A stretch of 64,000 nt of DNA from Enterocloster bolteae (GCF_002234575.2 NZ_CP022464.2:1860001-1924000); one strand, 5' to 3'. Positions 32,901 through 41,057 are shown, counted from the stretch's first letter. Program-made: numbers and translations. Notes: generated by a model from the sequence alone, not told the origin.

Positions 32901-35365
32901 ATTATGAAACTGCAACTGAGAAGTATACCGCTGTAGGTCAAGATGTGTCGGTTGGAAAGGGAGACACACCGGAGGCGTCTGAAGGAATTAAGAATAAGAA
33001 CGATCTTCCGACCGGAACCACCTATGAATGGAAGCAGCCAGTTGATACATCAAATCCGGGAACGCAAACGGGTAGGATTATCGTTACATATCCGGATCAG
33101 ACAAAGGACGAGGTAGAAGTGACGGTTCAGATCAAAGATAGCAAAAATGATGCTGAAACCTATGATGTGTCCGGAGGCGTTCTGAATAAGGAATATGGTG
33201 ACAAAGCCACAAAAGATGAAATTATAGAAAAGGTAACCACAACGGCTCCTGATAATAAAGTGAGATCAAAAGAAGTAGTGGGAACCATTCCGGAAACAGG
33301 TAAAGGCCAGAAGGTAAAAGTAAAAGTAACCTATGTGGATGGAAGTGTTGATGAAGCGGAAGTAACGGTGAATTATGGAAGTGCTTCCGATAAATATGAA
33401 CCGGAAGTAGAAGATGAGACAGTCAAGACAGGAAGCGATATTGATCTCACAGATAATGTGACCAACCTGGATGAACTGCCAACTGGAACAACAGTAAAGG
33501 ATGTAACAGATACGCCTATTGATACGTCTGTTCCGGGGGATTATACAGGAAAGGTAGAAATCACCTATCCTGATGGAAGCAAGGATATTGTAGAAGTACC
33601 AGTGAAAGTCGTTGATAAGACTGATGCGGAACGTTACAGACCGGTGACAGAACGTGAGTTAATTGAGGAAGGGCAGACCTACGACTTAACGGACAATGTA
33701 AAAAATATGGGCAGCCTTCCTACAGGAACCACGGTAGAAGATGTAACACCAGAAGGAGAGATTGATCCGGATACTCCTGGAAATTACACAGGAACTATAA
33801 AAGTAATTTATCCGGATGGCTCCAGCGAGACCGTAAAAGTTAAGGTGAAAGTTAAGAAAAGAACACCGGATGCGAAAAAATACGATCCCGAAGTTGTACC
33901 AGAAATCATCTACGCAGGTGAACTAGCTGATTTGACGGATAATGTGGTAAATCTGGAAGATGAACTGCCAGAAGGTACGATTGTAACTGACATTACAGAG
34001 TATGGAGAAGATGGGGTAAACCTGGATAGACCTGGTAAATATAAAGGAAGAATTGAAATTGAGTATCCAGACGGCTCTACAAAAGAACTAACCGTACCTA
34101 TACGCGTTTTGAAAGATGCAGACACAGACACAGCAACACCGAGTGAACCTGGTAAAGCTACTCCTAGCGAACCGGATAAGGCGACAGATAGTGAGGCAGA
34201 AAAGACAGATGCCAGCAAGTATAAACCCAAGCCAAATCCGATTGTTATCGACCAGGGAGAAACATTTGAACCGGAAGATGGGATTAAAAACAAGGATGAA
34301 CTTCCAGAAGGTACAGAGTACAGCGATGAGACCCCTGACAAGGTAGATACATCAAAAGATTATACAGCTATCATTGTTGTGACGTATCCGGATGGTTCCA
34401 AGGATAAGGTAAAGGTTCCGGTTACGGTACGCCCAGGCGGGTCAGAAAAGACAGATGCCGACAAGTATGATCCAAAGCCAAATCCTATCGTGATAGATAA
34501 AGGGGGAACGTTTGAGCCGGAAGATGCGATTAAAAATAAAGATGAACTTCCCAACGGAACAGAATACCGTGATGAAACTCCTGACAATGTTGACAAAACA
34601 AAGGATTATACTGCTATTATTGTTGTGAAGTATCCGGATGGTTCCGAGGACAAAGTAAAGGTTCCGGTAACGGTAAAACCGGTAACGTCTGGTTCGGGTG
34701 GTTCAGGTAGTTCAGGTAGTTCAGGTGGTTCGAGCGGTGGACATTCGAGTGGAGGCTCTGGTGGAGGCTCTGGTTCCAGGGGTAGCAATGTGAGCAATGA
34801 CAGAATTTATGCGAACCCTGACATGAGCGTGACGACTGGCTCGCTTCGAGGAACATGGACGCTGGTGGATGCAGAGAACCATAAATGGACCTATACAACG
34901 TCCTCCGGTGTCATGGCGAAAGATGGCTGGATGTTCATTGGAAATCCATATGCAAAGGATGAGGAAGGACGATTCAGCTGGTTTAAGTTTGATGCCAATG
35001 GAATTATGGAGTTTGGCTGGATCAAGAGCCAGAATGGAAAGTGGTATCATACCCATGCCGTATCAGACGGAAATCTTGGTATTCTTCATAAGGGCTGGTA
35101 CCATGAGCCAATGGATGGAAAGTGGTATTACCTGGATGAAAAGACCGGAGCTATGCTTGATGGCTGGGTTTCCCTGTCAGGAAAGTACTACTACTTCACG
35201 GAAGCGCCTCTGGTTCCAGAACAGACCTATTTCCAGAGAGAGAATGGTTACTGGTATTATGACAATCATAATAGAAGGCCTTACGGCTCTATGTATCAGA
35301 ACGAGATGACACCAGACAATTACTTTGTTGATCAGAATGGAGTCTGGGATGGGAAAAACCATTAA
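29978..35365 (+). CDS. Giant repeat-rich surface protein with Rib-like domains and wall-binding C-terminus
   Basis: A 1795-residue exported protein. A signal peptide (basic start, hydrophobic residues 20-38, ending SYAA) leads to an N-terminal globular region (to about 410). TSP3/EF-hand-like Asp-rich calcium repeats follow (about 414-465; DTDKDGLFD, DTDGDGVPD). From about residue 590 come repeated Rib/alpha-like domains with EYPDGS or TYPDQT strands. A Gly/Ser linker (about 1570-1607) built of 9-bp units precedes choline-binding-type aromatic repeats (DGWMFIG, WYYLDEKTGAMLDGW) that probably hold it in the wall. There is no LPXTG motif. It resembles adhesins that act as length-variable stalks. 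Confidence 0.85.
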   Translation: MKNSLEQKRRKLKKTGRQACAFALSLAVMVPSMGLPSYAAVPYRSNGVSIGDKGMDTTSHFTANGIEESNLRYATTTFDKVDADGTIRLVHNKWIVTNGASEFATDASNQFAGKYILSFSNDMFYKQIDRVTVDDTSMEKVDDGALWMIPAVGNLKTGLIGVNTNHDIKIMLKNGQTLEKLGLADKEISFNSLWIKSNGAIAEESVSNGFILQNNPNVKNEKQTDFTNGRVTQRVVFDAKTMSLKSIHTFKPIENYLQTDYNWVVYVKERIPVELLQYIDRDEVYIYCSDYQGEAQKNRKIFRVTIDDAGNIDTSEVPELSIVGNDTSTQLSAARSNTNEIFWGTLGQSRNYTISYKLRDDVTLDQFAREMNDYVTAKNARVLFEHWMEADYLNARDGGATPQQLQDSYTNAYLDTNDTDKDGLFDFVEWQIGTDTRKVDTDGDGVPDGKEFMEDKTNPSDAKDYLVSIPTTNITSFDPTKAVTITGTVPKPLQKDPADETKLINITSQDAGDAIVKLQGYDDASKSYTQDEYGTAKIPFDNLVNGEFTMSVPANTVPEGTKVVLVAYSPNGMNPAMGTPFEFKQGDAEKYEATGGVLDKEYGETATASEIIGKVTTTAPDDKVKSKEVVGDIPTEGKGQKVKVKVTYADDSFDEVDVTVNYGTATEKYTAVGQDVSVGKGETPEASEGIKNKNDLPTGTTYEWKQPVDTTNPGTQPGTIIVTYPDQTKDEVEVNVQVKDTKTDAQTYDATGDVLNKKYGETATAAEIIGKVTTTAPDDKVKSKEVVGDIPTEGKGQKVKVKVTYADDSFDEVDVTVNYGTATEKYTAVGQDVSVGKGETPEASEGIKNKNDLPTGTTYEWKQPVDTTNPGTQPGTIIVTYPDQTKDEVEVNVQIKDTKTDAQTYDATGDVLNKKYGETATAAEIIGKVTTTAPDDKVKSKEVVGDIPTEGKGQKVKVKVTYADGSIDEAEVTVNYETATEKYTAVGQDVSVGKGDTPEASEGIKNKNDLPTGTTYEWKQPVDTSNPGTQTGRIIVTYPDQTKDEVEVTVQIKDSKNDAETYDVSGGVLNKEYGDKATKDEIIEKVTTTAPDNKVRSKEVVGTIPETGKGQKVKVKVTYVDGSVDEAEVTVNYGSASDKYEPEVEDETVKTGSDIDLTDNVTNLDELPTGTTVKDVTDTPIDTSVPGDYTGKVEITYPDGSKDIVEVPVKVVDKTDAERYRPVTERELIEEGQTYDLTDNVKNMGSLPTGTTVEDVTPEGEIDPDTPGNYTGTIKVIYPDGSSETVKVKVKVKKRTPDAKKYDPEVVPEIIYAGELADLTDNVVNLEDELPEGTIVTDITEYGEDGVNLDRPGKYKGRIEIEYPDGSTKELTVPIRVLKDADTDTATPSEPGKATPSEPDKATDSEAEKTDASKYKPKPNPIVIDQGETFEPEDGIKNKDELPEGTEYSDETPDKVDTSKDYTAIIVVTYPDGSKDKVKVPVTVRPGGSEKTDADKYDPKPNPIVIDKGGTFEPEDAIKNKDELPNGTEYRDETPDNVDKTKDYTAIIVVKYPDGSEDKVKVPVTVKPVTSGSGGSGSSGSSGGSSGGHSSGGSGGGSGSRGSNVSNDRIYANPDMSVTTGSLRGTWTLVDAENHKWTYTTSSGVMAKDGWMFIGNPYAKDEEGRFSWFKFDANGIMEFGWIKSQNGKWYHTHAVSDGNLGILHKGWYHEPMDGKWYYLDEKTGAMLDGWVSLSGKYYYFTEAPLVPEQTYFQRENGYWYYDNHNRRPYGSMYQNEMTPDNYFVDQNGVWDGKNH
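31748..33160 (+). repeat. Three tandem 471-bp repeats in the surface protein gene
   Basis: Units start at 31748, 32219 and 32690, each encoding 157 residues (one Rib-like pair). Copies 1 and 2 are nearly identical in DNA, copy 3 drifts in its second half, and a fourth, diverged half-copy starts at 33161. The near identity points to recent duplication or homogenisation, so copy number is likely to vary between strains. Confidence 0.9.
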
Positions 35366-35397
35366 AAACCATCCGATTCAGATGTAAGATTTTAGCT

Positions 35398-35434
35398 GGG
35401 GGTGCTGCTATCAGTGGCATCCCCTATGCTTTTC
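35398..35434 (+). terminator. Terminator after the surface protein gene
   Basis: GGGGGTGC (35398-35405) pairs with GCATCCCC (35417-35424) with one mismatch, followed by a short T-containing tail. It separates the long surface protein transcript from the small genes downstream. Confidence 0.55.
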
Positions 35435-35452
35435 ATAAGAAATAGGAGATGA

Positions 35453-35920
35453 GTGAGAAACAAGGTTGGTTCTGTAATTGGTAGAGTAGAGAAGTGCGGG
35501 GGGAGAAACGTGTTTCCATGGTTAAAAAGAAGCTGTATTTATATCGCCGTATTATCGGGGGATACGGATACCCTTTGGTATTACAGAGATAAGTTGTGTG
35601 ATTTCGCGGAGCGCAATCATTACAAGATAGAGGTGGTCCTAACAACCAGCAAAGGAGCCCTTCTTCAAAGCATCAGGCCTTTTAACAGAAAGCCTGACTT
35701 TATTATCGTAGCAGCGCCACTGAATCTGTATCAGTATCAGATGTTTATCGAGCAGTTGGAAGGGCGCAGAAGTCGTGCGAAGGTGTTCTTTATGGGGACA
35801 GGGGAAGTCCTTAAAGGATACGAGAAAAAGGTAATCTCTGTAGCTAACAAAGCAAAACTGGAATGGTATTTGGAACGAGAGATGGATTGGCTGCAACGAA
35901 AGCGATTATGGCGGTGGTGA
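35453..35920 (+). CDS. Pseudo-receiver-like alpha/beta protein A
   Basis: A protein of up to 155 residues with a Rossmann-like alternating pattern: IYIAVLSGD, KIEVVLTTS, PDFIIVAAP, RAKVFFMG and VISVANKAKLEWYL. This order of strands resembles a response-regulator receiver, but the phospho-acceptor Asp after strand 3 is Ala and no effector domain follows. It is clearly related to the protein at 38216-38638. GTG 35453 is the annotated start; GTG 35510, behind GGGGGAG, may be the true one. No known family is recognised, and the receiver comparison is my inference. Confidence 0.6.
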   Translation: MRNKVGSVIGRVEKCGGRNVFPWLKRSCIYIAVLSGDTDTLWYYRDKLCDFAERNHYKIEVVLTTSKGALLQSIRPFNRKPDFIIVAAPLNLYQYQMFIEQLEGRRSRAKVFFMGTGEVLKGYEKKVISVANKAKLEWYLEREMDWLQRKRLWRW

Positions 35921-35939
35921 GAAAGGAGTATGTCACAAA

Positions 35940-36218
35940 ATGAACAAAAGACAATTGGTGGATCGCATGTCATCAGGAAGTGGTCTGACAATGAAACAGA
36001 GTGAAAAAGCCTTGAATGGACTGATGGATGTCATACATAGCGAATTATCTTCCGGAGGAAATGTCTCGTTGATTGGATTTGGTGTGTTTTCTGTGGCAGA
36101 CCGGAAGGCCAGAATGGCGCGGAATCCGAAAACAGGAGAAGAAATGGAAGTAAAGGCCAGAAAAATCCCTGTGTTTAAAGCGGGGTCAACTTTGAAACGG
36201 GCAGTGAACAGCAGGTAA
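35940..36218 (+). CDS. HU-family DNA-binding protein
   Basis: A 92-residue HU/IHF-type protein: MNKRQLVDRMSSGSGLTMKQ helices, the GNVSLIGFGVFSV strand pair, and the arm with RNPKTGEEM and the C-terminal FKAGSTLKRAV. It bends or compacts DNA as a dimer. A second, different HU gene is at 44466. GAAAGGAG stands before the start. HU genes often ride on ICEs, and here it is clustered with a SepF-like gene. Confidence 0.92.
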   Translation: MNKRQLVDRMSSGSGLTMKQSEKALNGLMDVIHSELSSGGNVSLIGFGVFSVADRKARMARNPKTGEEMEVKARKIPVFKAGSTLKRAVNSR

Positions 36219-36282
36219 CAGGATGGAAGCCACACAAGCGGAGCCAGGACTTCGTTTGATTAGAGAACGGGAGGAACCTTTG

Positions 36283-37611
36283 ATGAAGACAGTGATTGTA
36301 GGAGCCAATCATGGAGGAATTGCAGCAGCTAATACACTTTTGGACCATTATCCGGATCATCGGGTCGTTATGATTGACCAGAATACCAATATCAGTTACT
36401 TGGGGTGTGGGACAGCCCTTTGGGTTGGCCGGCAGATCGACTCCTATCAGGATTTATTTTACACAAAAAAAGAAGATTTTGAAAAAAAGGGAGCTTCCGT
36501 CCATATGGAGACAACGGTAAGGAAGATTGACTTTGAAAGAAAGGTTGTTTTCTGTGAAAAGACGGATGGAAGAACATTTGAGGAGTCTTATGATAAGTTG
36601 ATTCTGGCAACGGGCTCCCTTCCTATTGCTCCGGATTTGCCAGGTCAGAATCTGGAACATATCAGCTTTTTGAAGCTGTTTCAGGACGGTCAGAATGTAG
36701 ACCACTTAATTGGCCGCATGGATGTGCAACATGTAGCCGTGATAGGAGCGGGGTATATTGGCGTTGAGATTGCAGAAGCGGCAATCCGAAGAGGAAAAAA
36801 GGTTAAGCTGTTTGACATTGCAGACACCTCTTTAGCGAGCTACTATGATGAATGGTTCACAAAAGATATGGACCGCCTTTTAGAAGAAAAAGGAATTGAG
36901 ACGCATTTCAAAGAACAGGTCCTTGCGTTTTTGGGAACAACCTCGGTGGAACGGATTGTAACGGACCATGGAGAATATAAAACGGATTTGGTGATCAGCG
37001 CGATTGGTTTCAGACCGAATACCGTGCTAGGAATGGAACATCTGAAGTTATTCAAAAATGGAGCATACTGTGTGGATCGTCATCAACGGACGAGTGATCC
37101 GGATGTATATGCAGTAGGGGACTGCGCTGCAATTTATTCCAATGCATTGAAGAGAAAAACCTACATTGCATTGGCAACGAATGCGGTACGTTCCGGGATT
37201 GTAGCGGGTCATAATGTGGGGGGAACCGCATTGGAGGAGACTGGGGTTCAGGGCTCCAATGGAATTTCCGTATTTGGTTATCATATGGTTTCTACTGGAT
37301 TGAGTGTAAAGGCCGCACAAAAAAGCGGGTTGGATGTTACCTATACGGATTTTGAAGATTTGCAAAGACCGGGGTTCATGAAGAAGAATGCGAAGGTAAA
37401 AGTTCGGATTGTATATGAAAGGAACTCACGCCGGATTGTCGGGGCCCAGATGGCATCAACCGAGGACATATCAATGGGGATCCACATGTTTTCTCTGGCG
37501 ATTGAACAGGAAGTGACGATTGATCAGCTAAAGCTTTTAGATCTCTTTTTCCTTCCTCATTTTAATCAGCCTTATAACTACATAACAATGGCGGCGTTAT
37601 CTGCAAAATAA
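36283..37611 (+). CDS. nox: NADH oxidase / CoA-disulfide-reductase-family flavoprotein
   Basis: A 442-residue FAD enzyme of the Nox/CoADR group. The FAD-binding start VIVGANHGGIAAANTLL, the redox-active Cys in SYLGCGTALWVG (about residue 43), the NAD-binding AVIGAGYIGVEIAEA and the second FAD motif DVYAVGDCAA are all present. Nox enzymes reduce oxygen to water with NADH and protect anaerobes from oxygen. The start, ATG 36283, lies behind GGGAGG; an upstream in-frame ATG at 36223 would add 20 residues without a domain. Oxygen protection fits the neighbouring ferritin and Rrf2 genes. Confidence 0.92.
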   Translation: MKTVIVGANHGGIAAANTLLDHYPDHRVVMIDQNTNISYLGCGTALWVGRQIDSYQDLFYTKKEDFEKKGASVHMETTVRKIDFERKVVFCEKTDGRTFEESYDKLILATGSLPIAPDLPGQNLEHISFLKLFQDGQNVDHLIGRMDVQHVAVIGAGYIGVEIAEAAIRRGKKVKLFDIADTSLASYYDEWFTKDMDRLLEEKGIETHFKEQVLAFLGTTSVERIVTDHGEYKTDLVISAIGFRPNTVLGMEHLKLFKNGAYCVDRHQRTSDPDVYAVGDCAAIYSNALKRKTYIALATNAVRSGIVAGHNVGGTALEETGVQGSNGISVFGYHMVSTGLSVKAAQKSGLDVTYTDFEDLQRPGFMKKNAKVKVRIVYERNSRRIVGAQMASTEDISMGIHMFSLAIEQEVTIDQLKLLDLFFLPHFNQPYNYITMAALSAK

Positions 37612-37647
37612 AGTGCGCAGAGTTAGGAATGATTTAAGAAATCAAGG

Positions 37648-37690
37648 GGGAGGGAATCTCAGCATCAAATGCAGGGAACTCCCTCCTTTA
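37648..37690 (+). terminator. Probable terminator after nox
   Basis: GGGAGGGA and TCCCTCCTTT form a stem around 37648-37684, followed by a short T/A-rich tail. Confidence 0.5.
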
Positions 37691-37768
37691 TAAAAATGTT
37701 TCTCTGTCTTAGCTGGAATCGCATGATGGGATAGAGAAGTGGGGGCATATAAGGTGGTGTCTGAAAAC

Positions 37769-38119
37769 ATGCTGAGCGAGATAATGGATCGTTTGAACCT
37801 GTGGCATTATGAGGATGCCGATGACAGGGAAGAGAGAGCGGGACTTTTTGGAAATAGAATGGAAGAGAACGAAGGCAATTTCCTGCTGAATATAGTAACC
37901 TATAAGCCGAGGACGATGGATGATGTCCAGGAGATATGCGAACGATTTTTAGATGGAGATGCAGTGATTCTATCCTTGGAGCAGGCAGAAGGAAAAAATG
38001 AGGAGAGGATTGTGGATTTTCTATCAGGGGCGATATACAGCCAAAATGGAAATATCTTAAAGATATCCGAACATATTTATGCGATATCCCCAGAGGATGT
38101 GGGGATATTTGAAAGGTAA
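37769..38119 (+). CDS. SepF-like cell-division protein
   Basis: A 116-residue SepF homologue: an acidic N-terminus, then the SepF core with VTYKPRTMDDVQEICERFLD, DGDAVILSL, IVDFLSGAIYSQNGN and ILKISEHIYAISPEDV. SepF anchors FtsZ to the membrane through an N-terminal amphipathic helix and polymerises into rings. The start is uncertain: ATG 37769 behind AAGGTGG, or GTG 37739. The chromosome should encode its own SepF, so this copy among mobile small genes is unusual and could alter division or anchor another structure. Confidence 0.85.
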   Translation: MLSEIMDRLNLWHYEDADDREERAGLFGNRMEENEGNFLLNIVTYKPRTMDDVQEICERFLDGDAVILSLEQAEGKNEERIVDFLSGAIYSQNGNILKISEHIYAISPEDVGIFER

Positions 38120-38215
38120 AAACACAATCTGATAGCAAGGGAAAGAGAACTCTTCTTCCAAAAGAACTGAAAGGAGAGAGACGCTGGGAACTGGGCGATT
38201 TAGGGAGAAATAAGA

Positions 38216-38638
38216 ATGCAGTTTAAGGCAACAGGTGAAGTGAAGATAAACATAGCCGTATTGGCATATAGCAATAAGCTTTTATGGGATTGCAGAAATT
38301 TTTTATATGCTTTTAGGGGTAAAACAAAGTGTAATCTGGGGATTACATTAACGAAAAATGTGGATGTTATCTTTCGCGGAATGAAATTTATGCCAGGCGG
38401 ATTCGATTTGGTTGTGGTAGCGGATGTTTTTTGTGAACAAAAATATGACGAATTTGTCAATACCATTACAAAAGATCCCAATCATACAAAAGTCTTCTTT
38501 TTTGGAGAGGAACACAAGAATGTGAAAAACATGGGGAGTATGATCACCGTATCGAGTAAAGAGCAGTTGGAGAAACAGTTAAGTAAAGAGATTACAGGAT
38601 TGCTGTTTGGAGCGTCAGATATAACCTATAAGGGATGA
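38216..38638 (+). CDS. Pseudo-receiver-like alpha/beta protein B
   Basis: A 140-residue protein that aligns through its length with protein A (35453-35920): INIAVLAYS, LGITLTKN, FDLVVVADV, TKVFFFGEE and MITVSSKEQLEKQL occupy the same positions. The receiver-type phospho-acceptor Asp is not conserved (VVADV). It overlaps the next gene by 4 bases. A stand-alone, non-phosphorylated receiver-like fold is the most likely interpretation, perhaps a protein-interaction module with the SepF homologue encoded just upstream. Confidence 0.6.
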   Translation: MQFKATGEVKINIAVLAYSNKLLWDCRNFLYAFRGKTKCNLGITLTKNVDVIFRGMKFMPGGFDLVVVADVFCEQKYDEFVNTITKDPNHTKVFFFGEEHKNVKNMGSMITVSSKEQLEKQLSKEITGLLFGASDITYKG

Positions 38639-39099
38639 TAAGAAGACTGTTAAGTCGGGTAAGTGAGAGGAACGAAGGGATGGGAGAAAGAATATTGCGG
38701 GATAGATTAGAAACGCTGAAGATGAAAGATTTAGATAAGTTTGACAGAGCGGCTATTGTTCTGCTCTGCATCCATGGAGTGTCGGCGCATGGCGTGTATG
38801 GAGATATTTATAATCATAATTTCAAGGAGAATATTCCGTTCAACGGGATTGGAGATATGGTATTAAAAATAGATCAAATATGCAATTGGCTGAATACCCC
38901 GAGAGCGACAACAGAACTCCGTTTTTTTAGCAGGGAAATGGAGAAACAGTATAGGGAATCCTATTCAGACCCTCCTGAGCAAAACATGAAAGCAGATGGT
39001 GAGGTTGGTGGAGGAGGGATTGCTTACGAACGGGTAGCAAATGCTAAAGAACTGCTTGTGATTTGGGTGAAATACAGGCAGAATGCCAGTTTGCAGTGA
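38635..39099 (+). CDS. Uncharacterised 154-residue cargo protein
   Basis: A soluble, mixed alpha/beta protein with a His-containing helix (IVLLCIHGVSAHGVYGDIY) and a Gly-rich loop (GEVGGGGI). It has no membrane helices. It starts at ATG 38635, overlapping the previous stop as ATGA, so it is translated with pseudo-receiver protein B. I recognise no family. Confidence 0.6.
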   Translation: MIRRLLSRVSERNEGMGERILRDRLETLKMKDLDKFDRAAIVLLCIHGVSAHGVYGDIYNHNFKENIPFNGIGDMVLKIDQICNWLNTPRATTELRFFSREMEKQYRESYSDPPEQNMKADGEVGGGGIAYERVANAKELLVIWVKYRQNASLQ

Positions 39100-39244
39100 A
39101 GTGTGAGAGGGAAACTTACAAAAGGGATTACAGTACATTTTAGAAGTGCACTGGAATTAATGCGCATGATGAGTATGGTAGAGAAGTAGCTAGAAGCCAA
39201 GTGTAAAGTGTTTTTTAATAGACAACAAAATAGGAAGAATTGTA

Positions 39245-39484
39245 ATGAAACCAAACAAAAGAGCAAAAAATGCAAGAAAACAGATTTCAGATATCTACCT
39301 GGAAGTTGTAAAACTGAGCGATTTCTTAAGCGAGCTACAGCTCCAGGCAGAAAGAGAGTTTGTGAATCAGGAAGATTCTCATGAGTTAGCGGATGAGTAT
39401 ATCATTTTATTTCAAGGTATCACCAAAGCAATCGAACAGTGTCGGCAGGTTGGGGGGAAATTACATGTTCTTGTTGAGGAATAA
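39245..39484 (+). CDS. Small helical hypothetical protein
   Basis: A 79-residue protein with a basic first ten residues followed by two or three amphipathic helices. It is well preceded by AGGAAG and stands between the cargo genes and ferritin. No family is recognised. A coiled-coil tendency in residues 20-60 is the only visible feature. Confidence 0.55.
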   Translation: MKPNKRAKNARKQISDIYLEVVKLSDFLSELQLQAEREFVNQEDSHELADEYIILFQGITKAIEQCRQVGGKLHVLVEE

Positions 39485-39530
39485 TACTAATATATAAGCA
39501 AATTTATGATAAATAGACTAGGAGGAATTT

Positions 39531-40043
39531 ATGATGAACAAAAAAATTGCAGATTTACTTAATAATCAGATTAATCAGGAATTCTATTCTGCATATTTGT
39601 ATTTAGATATTGCAAATTTTTACACGAAGAAGGGATTGGATGGATTTGCAAACTGGTATCAAATACAGGCGCGCGAGGAACAGGACCATGCTATGCTGGT
39701 GTATAAATATCTTCATAATAATGATATGGATGTTGCATTGGGGACGATTGGAAAATCAGAAAAAATATTTGTAACTTTGATAGATCCGTTAAAATTTAGT
39801 CTGGAGCACGAAAAATATGTAACAGAATTAATTAATGAAATCTACTTAGAGGCTCAGAAAGTGAATGATTTTCGCACTATGCAATTCTTGAATTGGTTTA
39901 TTAAAGAACAGGGAGAGGAAGAAAAAAGTTCGTCAGAACAGATTACTAAAATGGAACTGTATGGAAGTGATCCACGTAGTCTGTACATGTTGAACAGTGA
40001 GTTAGCTGGACGAGTATATAGGGCTCCTTCACTGGTACTATAA
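39531..40043 (+). CDS. Bacterial ferritin (Ftn-type iron storage)
   Basis: A 170-residue four-helix-bundle ferritin. Ferroxidase ligands can be seen: Glu in NQEFYSAYLYL (helix 1), the EEQDHA Glu/His pair (helix 2), Glu in the EHEKYV helix and Gln/Glu in KEQGEEE (helix 4). The ribosome site AGGAGGAATTT precedes ATG 39531, and ATG 39534 directly follows. The protein stores ferric iron and limits Fenton chemistry. Its presence in the same window as a metallophore locus may be fortuitous, as 13 kb and several IS elements lie between them. Confidence 0.93.
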   Translation: MMNKKIADLLNNQINQEFYSAYLYLDIANFYTKKGLDGFANWYQIQAREEQDHAMLVYKYLHNNDMDVALGTIGKSEKIFVTLIDPLKFSLEHEKYVTELINEIYLEAQKVNDFRTMQFLNWFIKEQGEEEKSSSEQITKMELYGSDPRSLYMLNSELAGRVYRAPSLVL

Positions 40044-40218
40044 AAATCATATTCGGGAACACAACGAGCTTGTTATAGGACTATTCTGCCGTGAAAGAAA
40101 CAAGTTGTCCTTGCTAGATATAAGCCAAAATACGGAACATTGTACTATTCATTTTTAAGATAATAGTTTTAATTCTATTGTTTACTGTGGGCTGTGGTCC
40201 AAAAAGTTGCCTTTAGAT

Positions 40219-40350
40219 ATGGAGGAAGAAATAATTTCATGGGAAAGCCCGCTAGATATAGAAATGATTGATTCAGAGAAAGAGGGAAATTTTTGCATTG
40301 CGAGGGTAGTAAGAGGGAGAGCCCAGAATCATCCCAAACAAGTTTTATGA
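40219..40350 (+). CDS. Short 43-residue ORF
   Basis: A 43-residue acidic reading frame from ATG 40219 with a protein-like composition (MEEEIISWESPLDIEMID). No clear Shine-Dalgarno sequence is seen. The rest of the 394-base gap between ferritin and the next gene holds no other supported gene; its last 50 bases resemble a stretch near 46458. Confidence 0.35.
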   Translation: MEEEIISWESPLDIEMIDSEKEGNFCIARVVRGRAQNHPKQVL

Positions 40351-40437
40351 ACAACTTGGAGAGTGGGACATCAGGAGTGGCTGATTCAATCATTAGGTCG
40401 TTGCTCAATAGTTTTATACAGTTTAGGAGAAGGAAAA

Positions 40438-40803
40438 ATGGGGCGTGCAGAGAGACGGCGAAATGCGAAAAATGAGAGGAAAGAAAAGAAAGCTACATAT
40501 AATCTGACGAGGGAACAGCTCAATCATATGGTTCATGAAAGAGTTGAGGATGAACTGGATCACATGAGGCAAGAGGCGATGGAGGAAGCGATCAATACTG
40601 CTATGCTTCTGTTATTAACTTTGCCTTTGAAAGTTTTAATGGACCATTACTGGAACAAATCCTACACCAAACGGATGCCAGAATTTATTAATTATGTTTT
40701 GTCCTATTATGAGCAGTGGCAGAAAGGAGAATTGGATATGGATGAATTAAGAAAGGAACTTTGGGAGTATGGTGGTGTCCGCCTGGAAGAAGTGGAGGAC
40801 TGA
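40438..40803 (+). CDS. Charged helical protein of mobile-element type
   Basis: A 121-residue protein with a strongly basic N-terminus (MGRAERRRNAKNERKEKK), one moderately hydrophobic helix (INTAMLLLLTLPLKVLM) and an acidic end. Proteins of this sort occur among phage and ICE genes with no known role. ATG 40438 follows TTAGGAGAAGG. The frame is open upstream but lacks another site. Confidence 0.6.
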   Translation: MGRAERRRNAKNERKEKKATYNLTREQLNHMVHERVEDELDHMRQEAMEEAINTAMLLLLTLPLKVLMDHYWNKSYTKRMPEFINYVLSYYEQWQKGELDMDELRKELWEYGGVRLEEVED

Positions 40804-41057
40804 TTATGATGAATTAAATGAGCAGATAAAAGAGATTGTAGGGAATATTACTGGGAACAATGTATTAAGGTATATGTGGCAGACTGATGTGAAAGAAAAA
40901 AGCGATTAGTGTTGAAAATGAACAGTGCTTCTCTCAGGATAATGAGTTTTTCTGAAGCTATTTGGCTGTTTCAATTGAGTGCATTGGTGATAGCTTGAAG
41001 TAAAGGATATTATTAATGTTTAACGATGTTAAAATATAAGGAAAGGGGGGATAAAAT

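Noticed and set aside
31550..32941. Long minus-strand open frame of 463 codons across the surface protein repeats
   Set aside because: It is the antisense of three near-identical coding repeats, so its periodic sequence and open length are by-products. The plus strand has a signal peptide and domains.
31748..33160. Regular repeats considered as a CRISPR array
   Set aside because: The units are 471 bp, contiguous and in frame with a secreted protein. No short repeats with unique spacers exist in the window.
35940..36218. HU gene taken as the ICE excisionase
   Set aside because: The HU signature (GFGVFSV and RNPKTGE) is clear, and excisionases of Tn916 type are unrelated small winged-helix proteins.
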